Assembly (NCBI RefSeq): GCF_006335015.1
Contig: NZ_VDGT01000017.1
Span: 62,001 to 126,000 of the forward strand
From: Streptomyces sedi
Lineage (GTDB): Bacteria > Actinomycetota > Actinomycetes > Streptomycetales > Streptomycetaceae
Length of the DNA stretch: 64,000 nt
Direction: 5' to 3'
Numbering within the stretch: the stretch's first letter is position 1; each line of letters opens with the position of its first letter. Below are positions 20,418 through 28,352 of the stretch, in pieces. The translations under genes were made by a program, and so were the position numbers. A model generated the notes under the pieces. That model saw only the letters and a list, made by a program, of their open reading frames with translations, was not told the DNA's origin and did not search any database.

Positions 20418-20918
20418 ATGTCCAGCGAATACGCCAAACAGCTCGGAGCCAAGCTCCGGGCCATCCGCACCCAGCAGGGTCTGTCGCTTCACGGGGTCGA
20501 GGAGAAGTCCCAGGGCCGCTGGAAGGCCGTGGTGGTCGGTTCCTACGAGCGCGGCGACCGGGCCGTGACCGTGCAGCGCCTCGCGGAGCTGGCGGAGTTC
20601 TACGGAGTGCCGGTCCAGGAGCTGCTGCCGGGCTCGACGCCCGGTGGCGCCGCCGAGCCGCCGCCGAAGCTGGTCCTGGACCTGGAGCGCCTGGCCAACG
20701 TGCCGAGCGACAAGGCCGGCCCGCTCCAGCGCTACACGGCCACCATCCAGAGCCAGCGCGGCGACTACAACGGCAAGGTGCTCTCGATCCGCCAGGACGA
20801 CCTGCGCACCCTCGCCGTGATCTACGACCAGTCGCCCTCGGTCCTGACCGAGCAGCTCATCAGCTGGGGCGTGCTGGGCGCGGACGCGCGGCGGGCCGTG
20901 CAGGCCGAGGAGGGCTGA
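20418..20918 (+). CDS. bldD: BldD, cyclic-di-GMP-responsive master regulator of development
   Basis: 166 residues. The N-terminal Xre-type helix-turn-helix (about 8-64, LGAKLRAIRTQQGLSLHGVEEKS then SYERGDRAVTVQRLAELAEF) binds DNA. The C-terminal domain (about 83-166) binds c-di-GMP, with both signature motifs at the published positions: Arg114-Gly-Asp116 and Arg125-Gln-Asp-Asp128, separated by 8 residues. When loaded with tetrameric c-di-GMP the protein dimerises and represses sporulation genes. The ATG at 20418 follows GGGGAGA. It is transcribed alone, diverging from pyrR and ending at a strong terminator. The intact ligand motifs imply a functional regulator and a morphologically complex host. 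Confidence 0.98.
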   Translation: MSSEYAKQLGAKLRAIRTQQGLSLHGVEEKSQGRWKAVVVGSYERGDRAVTVQRLAELAEFYGVPVQELLPGSTPGGAAEPPPKLVLDLERLANVPSDKAGPLQRYTATIQSQRGDYNGKVLSIRQDDLRTLAVIYDQSPSVLTEQLISWGVLGADARRAVQAEEG

Positions 20919-20925
20919 GCGCGCG

Positions 20926-20974
20926 AACGGGGCGGGGCCGGTCCCCCGTGAGGGAGATCCGGCCCCGCCCCGTT
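20926..20974. terminator. strong bidirectional terminator between bldD and nusB
   Basis: Perfect 16-base inverted arms (20926-20941 and 20959-20974) separated by 17 bases form a very stable GC-rich hairpin 8 bases after the bldD stop and 18 bases after the nusB stop. It serves both convergent genes. Confidence 0.85.
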
Positions 20975-20992
20975 CCGCCGTCGTGCGTCGCG

Positions 20993-21418
20993 TCAGCGGC
21001 GCAGGGTGGGCTTGAGGTCCTTCAGCCGTCCGAGCAGTCCGTTGACGAAGGTCGGGGACTCCTCGGTGGAGAACTCCCGCGCCAGCTGGACCGCCTCGTC
21101 GAGCACCACGGCGTCCGGCGTCTCGTCCTCCCAGATCAGCTCGAAGGCGCACAGCCGCAGGATGTTCCGGTCGACGACCGGCATCCGGTCCAGCGGCCAG
21201 CCCACGGTGTACTGGGCCAACAGCTCGTCGATGCGCTCCGCCCGCTCGACATAGCCCTCGACCAGCCGCCTGGTGAACTCGCTGACCGGCGGCTGGCGTT
21301 CGTCCGTGGTCGCCAGCCTGGCCCAGTCGGCGAGCACCTCGGTGGGCTTGGCGCCGCGCTGGTCGGCCTCGAAGAGGATCTGAAGGGCTCGTTTGCGCGC
21401 CTTGCTGCGGGCAGCCAC
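20993..21418 (-). CDS. nusB: transcription antitermination protein NusB
   Basis: 141 residues, all-helical. It partners with NusE (S10) to bind boxA RNA and prevent premature termination in rRNA operons. The N-terminus ARSKARKRALQILFEADQRG and the signature VDRNILRLCAFEL are diagnostic, and the C-terminal FVNGLLGRL is the usual end. It is the downstream partner of efp, separated by 2 bases. Both act in the translation and transcription machinery. Confidence 0.96.
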   Translation of the reverse strand: MAARSKARKRALQILFEADQRGAKPTEVLADWARLATTDERQPPVSEFTRRLVEGYVERAERIDELLAQYTVGWPLDRMPVVDRNILRLCAFELIWEDETPDAVVLDEAVQLAREFSTEESPTFVNGLLGRLKDLKPTLRR

Positions 21419-21420
21419 GG

Positions 21421-21987
21421 TTAGCTGTTCACCCGGCCAAGGTATTCGCCGGAGCGGGTGTCGACCTTGATCTTCTCACCGGTGGTGATGAAGAGGGGGA
21501 CGCCGATCTCGTAGCCGGTCTCCAGCTTGGCCGGCTTGGTGCCGCCGGTGGAGCGGTCGCCCTGCACACCGGGCTCGGTGTACTCGATGACCAGCTCGAC
21601 GGCCGCCGGCATCTCCACGAAGAGCGGGTTCTCCTCGTAGATGGCGACGGTGCAGTCCTGGCCCTCCAGCAGGTAGTTCGCCGCGTCGCCCACCGTCTCG
21701 GGGTTGATCGGCAGCTGGTCGTAGGTCGAGGTGTCCATGAAGACGTAGTCGGCGCCGTCCTTGTAGGAGAACTGCATCGACCTGCGGTCGACCGTGGCCG
21801 TCTCGACCTTGGTACCGGCGTTGAACGTCTTGTCCACCACCTTGCCGGAAAGCACATTCTTGAGCTTGGTACGTACGAAGGCGCCGCCCTTGCCGGGCTT
21901 GACGTGCTGGAACTCGACTACGGACCAGAGCTGGCCCCCGTCGAGCTTGAGCACCATGCCGTTCTTGAGGTCGTTCGTGGTGGCCAC
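21421..21987 (-). CDS. efp: elongation factor P
   Basis: Relieves ribosome stalling at polyproline stretches. 188 residues with three beta-barrel domains. The domain I loop tip is KPGKGGAF (about 30-37), so the lysine that inserts into the peptidyl-transferase centre is present. No epmA/epmB or rhamnosylation gene is adjacent, consistent with actinobacterial EF-P using an unmodified lysine. The GTG at 21987 gives the normal N-terminus ATTNDLKNGMVLKLDG. nusB follows 2 bases after the stop. The M24-like gene lies upstream on the same strand. Confidence 0.97.
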   Translation of the reverse strand: MATTNDLKNGMVLKLDGGQLWSVVEFQHVKPGKGGAFVRTKLKNVLSGKVVDKTFNAGTKVETATVDRRSMQFSYKDGADYVFMDTSTYDQLPINPETVGDAANYLLEGQDCTVAIYEENPLFVEMPAAVELVIEYTEPGVQGDRSTGGTKPAKLETGYEIGVPLFITTGEKIKVDTRSGEYLGRVNS

Positions 21988-22057
21988 GGTCGTGGATTCT
22001 CCTGAGGCTGCCGCAAGTGGACCGACCCGTCACTCCCGGTCCGCTGCCGCCTGGGCT

Positions 22058-23164
22058 TCACAGAGCCAGGAGTTCCTTGGTCGTGATGGTGAGTAGCTCG
22101 GGCCCGCCGTCCGCCGGAGGACGGACGACGAGTGTGTCGTCGATCCGGACTCCGCCCCGGCCCGGGAGATGCACCCCCGGCTCGACGGTGACCGGAACAC
22201 AAGCGCTCAGTCTACCCATGGCCGCCGGCCCCATCCGAGGGTCCTCCCCCATTTCCAGCCCCACCCCGTGCCCGGTGACCGGCCCCAGGGCCTTGCCGTG
22301 GCCCGCGGCGGTGAGCACCTCGCGGGCCGCGCGGTCCACCGCGCGGTACTCCACGTCCGGGGCCAGCGCCTCGCGAGCGGCCCGCTGGGCGGCGAAGACG
22401 ACGTCGTACAGCTCGATCTGCCAGTCCGCCGGGCTGGTGCCGATCACGAACGTCCGCCCGATCCGGCAGCGGTAGCCGCGGAAGCGCGCGCCCAGCCGCA
22501 CCGTCAGGAAATCGCCCTCCTCGACCCTGCGGTCCGTCGGCCGGTGCCCCGCGAGACCCGAGTGGCTGCCGGTGGCCACCGAGGTGGGGAACGCCGGTCC
22601 GTCCGCGCCGTGGTCGACCAGCCGCCGCTCCAGCTCCAGGGCCAGATGCCGCTCGGTGCGGCCCACCAGGATCGACTCCAGCAGCTCCCCCAGCGCCCGG
22701 TCGGTGATCTCGGCCGCCGCCCGCAGCGCCGCGATCTCGTCGTCGTCCTTGACCACCCGGCGCCCCTCGACCGCGCGCCCCAGGTCCGTCAGCCGCACCC
22801 CGGGGACGGCGGCCAGCACCGCGCGGTGCCTGGCGACCGTCACCTGGTGCTCCTCGACCGCGACCTCGCCCGCGCCCTCCTCGACCGCCAGCGCGACGGC
22901 GGCCTCCACCGGATCGGCCTCGCCGTCCAGCGCCACCACGCGCGGCCCGCCCAACTCCCCCAGCGGGCCGCCAGGACTCTCCGCCGGGTCCCAGTGGCCG
23001 AGCAGCACGTCGCCGCCGGAGCGGCGCACCAGCAGCGCCGCGCTCGAAGGGGCGGGCCCGACCAGATAGCGGACGTTGGCCGGCCCGGCGACGACGGCGG
23101 CGCCGTTCCTCGGGGAACAGCGGGCGCGCAGCCAGGATCGTCGAGCCGCGTGAACCTCGGACAT
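22058..23164 (-). CDS. M24 (Xaa-Pro peptidase-like) protein with degenerate metal site
   Basis: 368 residues with the two-domain architecture of prolidase/aminopeptidase P: creatinase-like N-terminal domain (about 5-135) and pita-bread M24 domain (about 140-368). The fold motifs are clear (GHRPTDRRVEEGDF, TGHGVGLE, VTVEPGVHLPGRGGVRIDDTL), but the dinuclear metal ligands are mostly lost. By alignment to E. coli PepP, the two aspartates are Arg223 and Arg234, the second active-site His is Gly306, and the last glutamate is Asp342. Only His299 and Glu328 remain. It therefore probably does not cleave peptides in the usual way and may be a binding protein. It lies upstream of efp on the same strand, which invites a link to proline-containing nascent chains, though that is speculation. 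Confidence 0.85.
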   Translation of the reverse strand: MSEVHAARRSWLRARCSPRNGAAVVAGPANVRYLVGPAPSSAALLVRRSGGDVLLGHWDPAESPGGPLGELGGPRVVALDGEADPVEAAVALAVEEGAGEVAVEEHQVTVARHRAVLAAVPGVRLTDLGRAVEGRRVVKDDDEIAALRAAAEITDRALGELLESILVGRTERHLALELERRLVDHGADGPAFPTSVATGSHSGLAGHRPTDRRVEEGDFLTVRLGARFRGYRCRIGRTFVIGTSPADWQIELYDVVFAAQRAAREALAPDVEYRAVDRAAREVLTAAGHGKALGPVTGHGVGLEMGEDPRMGPAAMGRLSACVPVTVEPGVHLPGRGGVRIDDTLVVRPPADGGPELLTITTKELLAL

Positions 23165-23263
23165 GGGTCGAGCCTACGCAGCCGGCGGCAGACCGGCCGC
23201 CTGGAGAGGGCCTAACGAGCGGCGCCCGCGCCGGGGCGCGTCCCCGGGGTCACCGGCGCGCGT

Positions 23264-23953
23264 TCACCACTGCGGGGGGCTGTGCAGACTGCGGGTGACC
23301 GCCTCGTCCAGCATCCGGGCGGTGGTCGCCACGTCGTGCCGGGAGTTGTCGATGATGGGCAGCCCCGAGCCGTACCAGCCGGCCATCCGGCCGTGGATCG
23401 TGGCGACCTCCTCGTCGGAGAGCCGCCGGGTGCCGCTGCGCTCCGCGTTCCGCTCCAGCACCACGTCGAGGCCGGGCAGCAGCACCACGGGGATCAGGCC
23501 CGGGCCGACGTGGCGCTTCCACCCCCCGAGGCCCACGGCCGGGCGGTCGGGGAAGACCGCGTCGTCGAGGATGCAGGAGATGCCGTTGGCGAGGTAGTTG
23601 CGCGCGGCGAAGCCGCAGGTCCTGCGCGCCAGCCGGTACTGGGCCTCGGACCTGTCGTCCCACCCGGTGCGGGGGTCGGCGAAGCCGGAACGCACCCACT
23701 CCCGCACGTCGTCCAGGCTGATGTGCGCGGTGGGCACCTGGCGGCGGTCGGCCCAGTAGCGGGCGACCGTCGTCTTGCCGGCGCCGGCCGGCCCGATCAG
23801 CAGCACCGCGACGCCCGCGTGGTGCACGTCGGGCAGCACCGTGGCGGGTGCCGGGGCCGGAACCGTGTGGCCCGGTGGCAGTCGGAGGTGCCCGGCAGTG
23901 CCGCCGTCGAGCGGCGCGGGCGGTGGTGAGGGCATTCCACCGGGTTGTTGCAT
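23264..23953 (-). CDS. P-loop ATPase / kinase-like protein of unknown substrate
   Basis: 229 residues from the ATG at 23953, which has GGGGAG about 8 bases upstream. The first 45 residues are Pro/Gly-rich and probably disordered. Walker A GPAGAGKTT is at 54-62, followed by HISLDDVREW and a single P-loop domain of about 170 residues resembling zeta-toxin, chloramphenicol-phosphotransferase or nucleotide-kinase folds. A lid-like NAERSGTRRLSDE and a DNS motif near the end fit that group. It is flanked by the M24-like gene and aroQ, as in other Streptomyces. ATP-dependent phosphorylation of a small molecule or RNA end is plausible, but no substrate can be named. Confidence 0.85.
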   Translation of the reverse strand: MQQPGGMPSPPPAPLDGGTAGHLRLPPGHTVPAPAPATVLPDVHHAGVAVLLIGPAGAGKTTVARYWADRRQVPTAHISLDDVREWVRSGFADPRTGWDDRSEAQYRLARRTCGFAARNYLANGISCILDDAVFPDRPAVGLGGWKRHVGPGLIPVVLLPGLDVVLERNAERSGTRRLSDEEVATIHGRMAGWYGSGLPIIDNSRHDVATTARMLDEAVTRSLHSPPQW

Positions 23954-24072
23954 CCGCTCCCCACTCCGTTTTCTCCCCTGCGCGAGCCCCGGCTCGCGCA
24001 CCCGTTCCGGTGTGACACACGGTACCGCTCCCCGGGCGAGGTCCGGGAGGCGGCAGCCGTTCGACGGGCGCC

Positions 24073-24534
24073 TCAGCCCGCCGGCTCCGCCACCAGCGCG
24101 CGCAGCGCCAGCAGGTAGGAGTCGATGCCGAAGCCGGCGACGGTGCCGGTGGCCACCTCGGCGACCACCGAGGTGTGCCGGAACTCCTCCCGCCGGTGCG
24201 GGTTGGAGATGTGCACCTCGATCAGCGGCGCGGTGAGCTGCGCGGCGGCGTCCCGCATCGCGTACGAGTAGTGGGTGAACGCGCCCGGGTTGAGCACCAC
24301 GGGCACCGCGCCGTCGGCCGCCTCGTGCAGCCAACGGACCAGCTCGCCCTCGTCGTTGGTCTCCCGCACCTCGACGGCCAGGCCCAACTCGGCGCCCAGC
24401 GCGGTGCAGCGGGCGACCAGACCCGCGTAGGAGGTGCTGCCGTAGACGTCGGGCTCGCGGGAGCCCAACCGGCCCAGGTTGGGCCCGTTGAGCACCAGGA
24501 CCCGGCGGTCGGTGCTGGTCTCGGCTCCGCTCAC
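24073..24534 (-). CDS. aroQ: type II 3-dehydroquinate dehydratase
   Basis: Third step of the shikimate pathway: 3-dehydroquinate to 3-dehydroshikimate. 153 residues, typical for the dodecameric type II enzyme. The flexible catalytic loop LNGPNLGRLGSREPDVYG contains Arg26 and the catalytic Tyr31, NPGAFTHYSYAMRDA contains the substrate Asn and His, and the IEVHISNPHRREEFRHTS motif follows. The GTG start is at 24534. aroB lies 40 bp upstream on the same strand. Downstream (24010-24070) is only a short gap to the ATPase gene. Confidence 0.96.
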   Translation of the reverse strand: MSGAETSTDRRVLVLNGPNLGRLGSREPDVYGSTSYAGLVARCTALGAELGLAVEVRETNDEGELVRWLHEAADGAVPVVLNPGAFTHYSYAMRDAAAQLTAPLIEVHISNPHRREEFRHTSVVAEVATGTVAGFGIDSYLLALRALVAEPAG

Positions 24535-24574
24535 GCCGTCAACTCCCCTTGCCGTGCCGTGCGTACGTCGTGCA

Positions 24575-25696
24575 TCAGTCGGCGATCTCCGCGTGCGCGG
24601 CCAGCAGCGCCGCCGGGTCGGGGCCCTCCAGCACCGTGGGCCTGGCGAGCCCGTCCAGCACGATGAAGCGCAGCAGGTCGCCCCTGGTCTTCTTGTCGAC
24701 CCGCATGGTCTCCAGCAGCCGGGGCCACTGGTCGCCCCTGTAGGTCACCGGCAGGCCGACGGAGGCCAGCACCTCCCGGTGCCTGGCGGCCGTCGCCTCG
24801 TCCAACCGGCCGGCGATGCGGCCCAGCTCGGCGGCGAAGACCATGCCGACGGAGACGGCGGCGCCGTGCCGCCAGCGGTAGCGCTCGTTCTTCTCGATGG
24901 CGTGCGCCAGGGTGTGGCCGTAGTTCAGGATCTCGCGGCGGCCCGACTCCCTCAGGTCCTCGGAGACCACCTCGGCCTTGACCCGGATCGAGCGCTCGAT
25001 CAGCTCGGCGGTGTGCGGGCCGGCCGGGGTCCTGGCGGCCTCCGGGTCGGACTCGACCAGGCGCAGGATCTCGGGGTCGGCGATGAAGCCGGCCTTGATC
25101 ACCTCGGCCAGGCCCGAGACGTAGTCGTTGACCGGCAGCGAGTCCAGCGCCGCCAGGTCGCACAGCACGCCGGCCGGCGGGTGGAAGGCGCCCACCAGGT
25201 TCTTGCCCTCGGCGGTGTTGATGCCGGTCTTGCCGCCGACGGCCGCGTCGACCATGCCGAGCACCGTCGTCGGCACGGCGATCCACCGCACCCCGCGCAG
25301 CCAGGTCGCCGCGACGAAGCCGGCCAGGTCGGTGGTGGCGCCGCCGCCGACGCCGACGACCACGTCGCTCCGGGTGAAGCCGGTCTGCCCCAGCGCCGAC
25401 CAGCAGTAGGCGGCGACCTCGGCCTGCTTGGCGTCCTCCGCGTTGGGCACCTCGACGGTGATCGCCTGGTACCCCTGGGCGGCCAGGTCCTCGCGGAGCG
25501 CCTGCCCGGTCTCGGCCAGCGCCTCCGGGTGCAGCACCGCGACGCGCTGCGCGGTGCCGATCAACGACGGCAGCTCGCCGAGGAGTTGACGCCCGATCAG
25601 CACCTCGTAGGGGGCGGTGCCCGCGCTGCCGCCGACGGTGACCCGCAGGGGCGCTACCGGCTCGGCGGAGGGTTCGGGGGTGGTGCCGCTGCTCAT
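24575..25696 (-). CDS. aroB: 3-dehydroquinate synthase
   Basis: Converts DAHP to 3-dehydroquinate, an NAD-dependent cyclisation. 373 residues. NAD-binding motifs DVVVGVGGGATTDLAGFVAA and PTTVLGMVDAAVGGKTGIN are intact. The metal-site segment NYGHTLAHAIE and the C-terminal DKKTRGDLLRFIVLDGLA are typical. The start overlaps the aroK stop by 4 bases (25693-25696), so aroC-aroK-aroB read as a coupled unit with aroQ close behind. Confidence 0.97.
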   Translation of the reverse strand: MSSGTTPEPSAEPVAPLRVTVGGSAGTAPYEVLIGRQLLGELPSLIGTAQRVAVLHPEALAETGQALREDLAAQGYQAITVEVPNAEDAKQAEVAAYCWSALGQTGFTRSDVVVGVGGGATTDLAGFVAATWLRGVRWIAVPTTVLGMVDAAVGGKTGINTAEGKNLVGAFHPPAGVLCDLAALDSLPVNDYVSGLAEVIKAGFIADPEILRLVESDPEAARTPAGPHTAELIERSIRVKAEVVSEDLRESGRREILNYGHTLAHAIEKNERYRWRHGAAVSVGMVFAAELGRIAGRLDEATAARHREVLASVGLPVTYRGDQWPRLLETMRVDKKTRGDLLRFIVLDGLARPTVLEGPDPAALLAAHAEIAD

Positions 25697-26208
25697 GCCG
25701 GGTGGTGCTCCAATGCGTCGATGACGGCCGTGGCGACCTCGTCGGGGGTGCGTTCCGCGGTCTCCACCACGGCCCTGGCGACCTCGGTGTACCAGGGCCT
25801 GCGCTCCTCCATCAGGGCGCGCCAGCGCTGCCTGGGGTTGATCGCGAGCAGGGGGCGCGGCACGTCGAGGCCGACGCGGTGGACCGCCTCGGCCAGCGCC
25901 ACGTCGAGGAAGACGACCGGCAGCCCGGTCAGCAGCGCGCGGGTCTCCGGGTCGTGGACCGCGCCGCCGCCGAGGGCGAGCACCCCGTCGTGCTCGGCGA
26001 CCGCGCGGCGCACCGCCGCGGCCTCCAGCGCGCGGAACGCCGGCTCGCCGTCGTCCAGGAAGATCTCGGGGATGGGCTTGCCCGCCTCGGCCTCCACGTC
26101 CGCGTCGGTGTCGCGCAGGGCGACGCCCAGGCGCTCGGCCAGCAGGGTGCCGACGGTGGTCTTCCCCGATCCCGGCGGGCCCACCAGGACCACGGCCGGG
26201 GCGCTCAC
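25693..26208 (-). CDS. aroK: shikimate kinase
   Basis: Phosphorylates shikimate to shikimate-3-phosphate. 171 residues from a GTG at 26208, preceded by GGAGA and overlapping the aroC stop by 4 bases. Walker A GPPGSGKTT is at 10-18, shikimate contacts are DTDADVE near 33 and FRALE near 58, GGGAV forms the substrate loop, and RPLLA with the C-terminal Arg-rich lid completes the site. The length and all motifs are those of AroK, not the AroL paralogue. Confidence 0.96.
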   Translation of the reverse strand: MSAPAVVLVGPPGSGKTTVGTLLAERLGVALRDTDADVEAEAGKPIPEIFLDDGEPAFRALEAAAVRRAVAEHDGVLALGGGAVHDPETRALLTGLPVVFLDVALAEAVHRVGLDVPRPLLAINPRQRWRALMEERRPWYTEVARAVVETAERTPDEVATAVIDALEHHPA

Positions 26209-27389
26209 CTGATCTCCAGGTGGGCGAGGTAGGACTCGACGTTGCGGCGGGTCTCCGCCACGTTGTCGCCGCCGAACTTCTCCGCGAGCGAGTCGGCGAG
26301 GACCAGCGCCACCATCGCCTCGGCGACGATCCCGGCCGCCGGCACCGCGCAGACGTCGGAGCGCTGGTGGTGAGCGGCGGCGGCCTCGCCGGTGGCGGTG
26401 TCGACCGTGGCCAGCGCGCGGGGCACGGTCGCGATGGGCTTCATCGCCGCCCGCACCCGCAGCACCTCGCCGGTGGAGAGCCCGCCCTCGGTGCCGCCGG
26501 AGCGCCCGGAGGCGCGGCGGATGCCCTCGGGGGTGGCGTGGATCTCGTCGTGCGCCTGGGAGCCGGGGACGCGCGCCAGGCCGAAGCCGTCGCCCAGCTC
26601 CACGCCCTTGATGGCCTGGATGCCCATCAGGGCGCCGGCCAGCCGGGCGTCCAGGCGGCGGTCCCAGTGCACGTGGGAGCCGAGGCCGACCGGGACGCCG
26701 TACGCGACGACCTCGACGACCCCGCCGAGGGTGTCGCCGTCCTTGTGCGCCTGGTCGATGACGGCCACCATCGCCTCGCTGGCCTCGGCGTCCAGGCAGC
26801 GCACCGGGTCGGCGTCGAGCGCCGCCACGTCCTCGGGGCGCGGCAGCGAGCCGGCGGGCGCCTTGGCGCCGCCCAGCTCGACCACGTGGGAGACCAGCTC
26901 GATCCCGGCGGTCTCCCGCAGGTAGGAGCGGGCGACGGTGCCGAGCGCGACGCGGGCCGCGGTCTCCCTGGCGGAGGCGCGCTCCAGGATGGGGCGGGCG
27001 TCGTCGAGGCCGTACTTCTGCATCCCGGCGAGGTCGGCGTGGCCGGGACGGGGGCGGGTCAGGGGCGCGTTGCGCGCCAGCTCGGCCAGCTCCGCCGGGT
27101 CCACCGGGTCGGCGGCCATCACCTTCTCCCACTTGGGCCACTCGGTGTTGCCCACCATGATCGCCACGGGCGAGCCGAGGGTGCGGCCGTGGCGCACGCC
27201 GCCGAGGAAGGTGACCTCGTCCCGCTCGAACTTCATCCGGGCGCCCCGGCCGTAGCCGAGCCGGCGGCGCGCCAGGGCGTCGGCCACCAGCTCGGTGGTG
27301 ATCGGCACCCCGGCGGGCAGCCCCTCCAACGTCGCGACCAGTGCGGGGCCGTGTGACTCCCCCGCGGTCAGCCAGCGCAGCCTGCTCAA
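26205..27389 (-). CDS. aroC: chorismate synthase
   Basis: Last common step to chorismate; uses reduced FMN that is not consumed. 394 residues. The N-terminal signature GESHGPALVATLEGLPAG, the central GSQAHDEIH and the C-terminal MKPIATVPRALATVD with the GEAAAAHHQRSDVCAVPAAG stretch are all present, including the paired active-site histidines. It is the first gene of the aroC-K-B-Q chain; aroE lies 117 bp upstream in the same orientation. Confidence 0.97.
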   Translation of the reverse strand: MSRLRWLTAGESHGPALVATLEGLPAGVPITTELVADALARRRLGYGRGARMKFERDEVTFLGGVRHGRTLGSPVAIMVGNTEWPKWEKVMAADPVDPAELAELARNAPLTRPRPGHADLAGMQKYGLDDARPILERASARETAARVALGTVARSYLRETAGIELVSHVVELGGAKAPAGSLPRPEDVAALDADPVRCLDAEASEAMVAVIDQAHKDGDTLGGVVEVVAYGVPVGLGSHVHWDRRLDARLAGALMGIQAIKGVELGDGFGLARVPGSQAHDEIHATPEGIRRASGRSGGTEGGLSTGEVLRVRAAMKPIATVPRALATVDTATGEAAAAHHQRSDVCAVPAAGIVAEAMVALVLADSLAEKFGGDNVAETRRNVESYLAHLEIR

Positions 27390-27506
27390 CGGTGCTCCTC
27401 GGATGCGAAAACCCTGCGTGTCACCCCGATCTTGCCACGCCCCACCGACAGCCGGCTCACCCGTCTGCCTCGCGAGACGGCGTGCGGGGGCGGGCGCGGC
27501 GGGCGC

Positions 27507-28352
27507 TCAGCGGGCGGCGAGCGCCGCCTCGCCCGCCGCGCGCATCGCGGCGACCGGCGCCGGCGCCAGCCCGGTCATCAACTCGACCTGGCAGACCGCC
27601 TGGTGGACCAGGAGGTCCAGGCCGCCGACCACCCGCCCGCCGGCCGCCGACCAGGCCCCGGCCAGCGCCGTCGGCCACGGCTCGTAGAGCACGTCGAAGA
27701 GCACCCCGGGGCCGGCCGGCACCGCGCCCGCCAGGGCGTCGGTCGCCCCCGCCGGGGTGGTGGCGACCACCAGCGGCGCGTGCAGCGCCTTCTCCGCCTC
27801 GGCCCAGGGCGCGGCGACCACGCGCACGCCCAGGCGCTCGCCCCAGGCGCGCATCTCGTCGGCGCGCGCCTCGCTGCGCACACAGGCCGTGACCTCGCGC
27901 GCCCCGAGCCGGCCGAGCGCGGCCAGCGCCGAGGCGGCGGTGGCGCCGGCGCCCAGCACGGTGGCCCGTTCCACCTCGGTCACGCCGCGCTCGGCGAGCG
28001 CGGCGACCAGGCCGGGGACGTCGGTGTTCTCGCCGAGGGCCCGCCCGTCGTCGGTGAGGAGCACGGTGTTCACGGCGGAGACCGAGGCCGCGGTCTCGCT
28101 GACCTCGTCCAGCAGCGGGATCGCCGCCCGCTTCAGCGGCATGGTCAACGACAGCCCGGCCCACTCCTGACCCAACCCGCCCAGGAACGGGGCCAGTTGG
28201 TCCTCCCCGATCTCGAACCTGTCGTAGCTCCAGTCGGTCAGCCCCAGCGCCCGGTAGGCGGCCAGGTGCAGCGTCGGGGAGAGCGAGTGGGCGATCGGCG
28301 AACCGAGCACGGCGGCGCGGCGGACGCCGGCGGGGCGGAGGGTGGCCGTCAT
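27507..28352 (-). CDS. aroE: shikimate dehydrogenase
   Basis: NADPH-dependent reduction of 3-dehydroshikimate. 281 residues. Substrate-binding SPIAHSLSPTLHLAAYRALGL lies near the N-terminus, with the catalytic lysine in TMPLKRA. NADP-binding GAGATAASALAALG and the C-terminal GLDLLVHQAVCQVELMTG follow. The ATG lies in a 4-base overlap with the mltG stop (28349-28352). Together with aroQ, B, K and C this gives all shikimate-to-chorismate steps except DAHP synthase and EPSP synthase (aroA), which are not in the window. Confidence 0.95.
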   Translation of the reverse strand: MTATLRPAGVRRAAVLGSPIAHSLSPTLHLAAYRALGLTDWSYDRFEIGEDQLAPFLGGLGQEWAGLSLTMPLKRAAIPLLDEVSETAASVSAVNTVLLTDDGRALGENTDVPGLVAALAERGVTEVERATVLGAGATAASALAALGRLGAREVTACVRSEARADEMRAWGERLGVRVVAAPWAEAEKALHAPLVVATTPAGATDALAGAVPAGPGVLFDVLYEPWPTALAGAWSAAGGRVVGGLDLLVHQAVCQVELMTGLAPAPVAAMRAAGEAALAAR

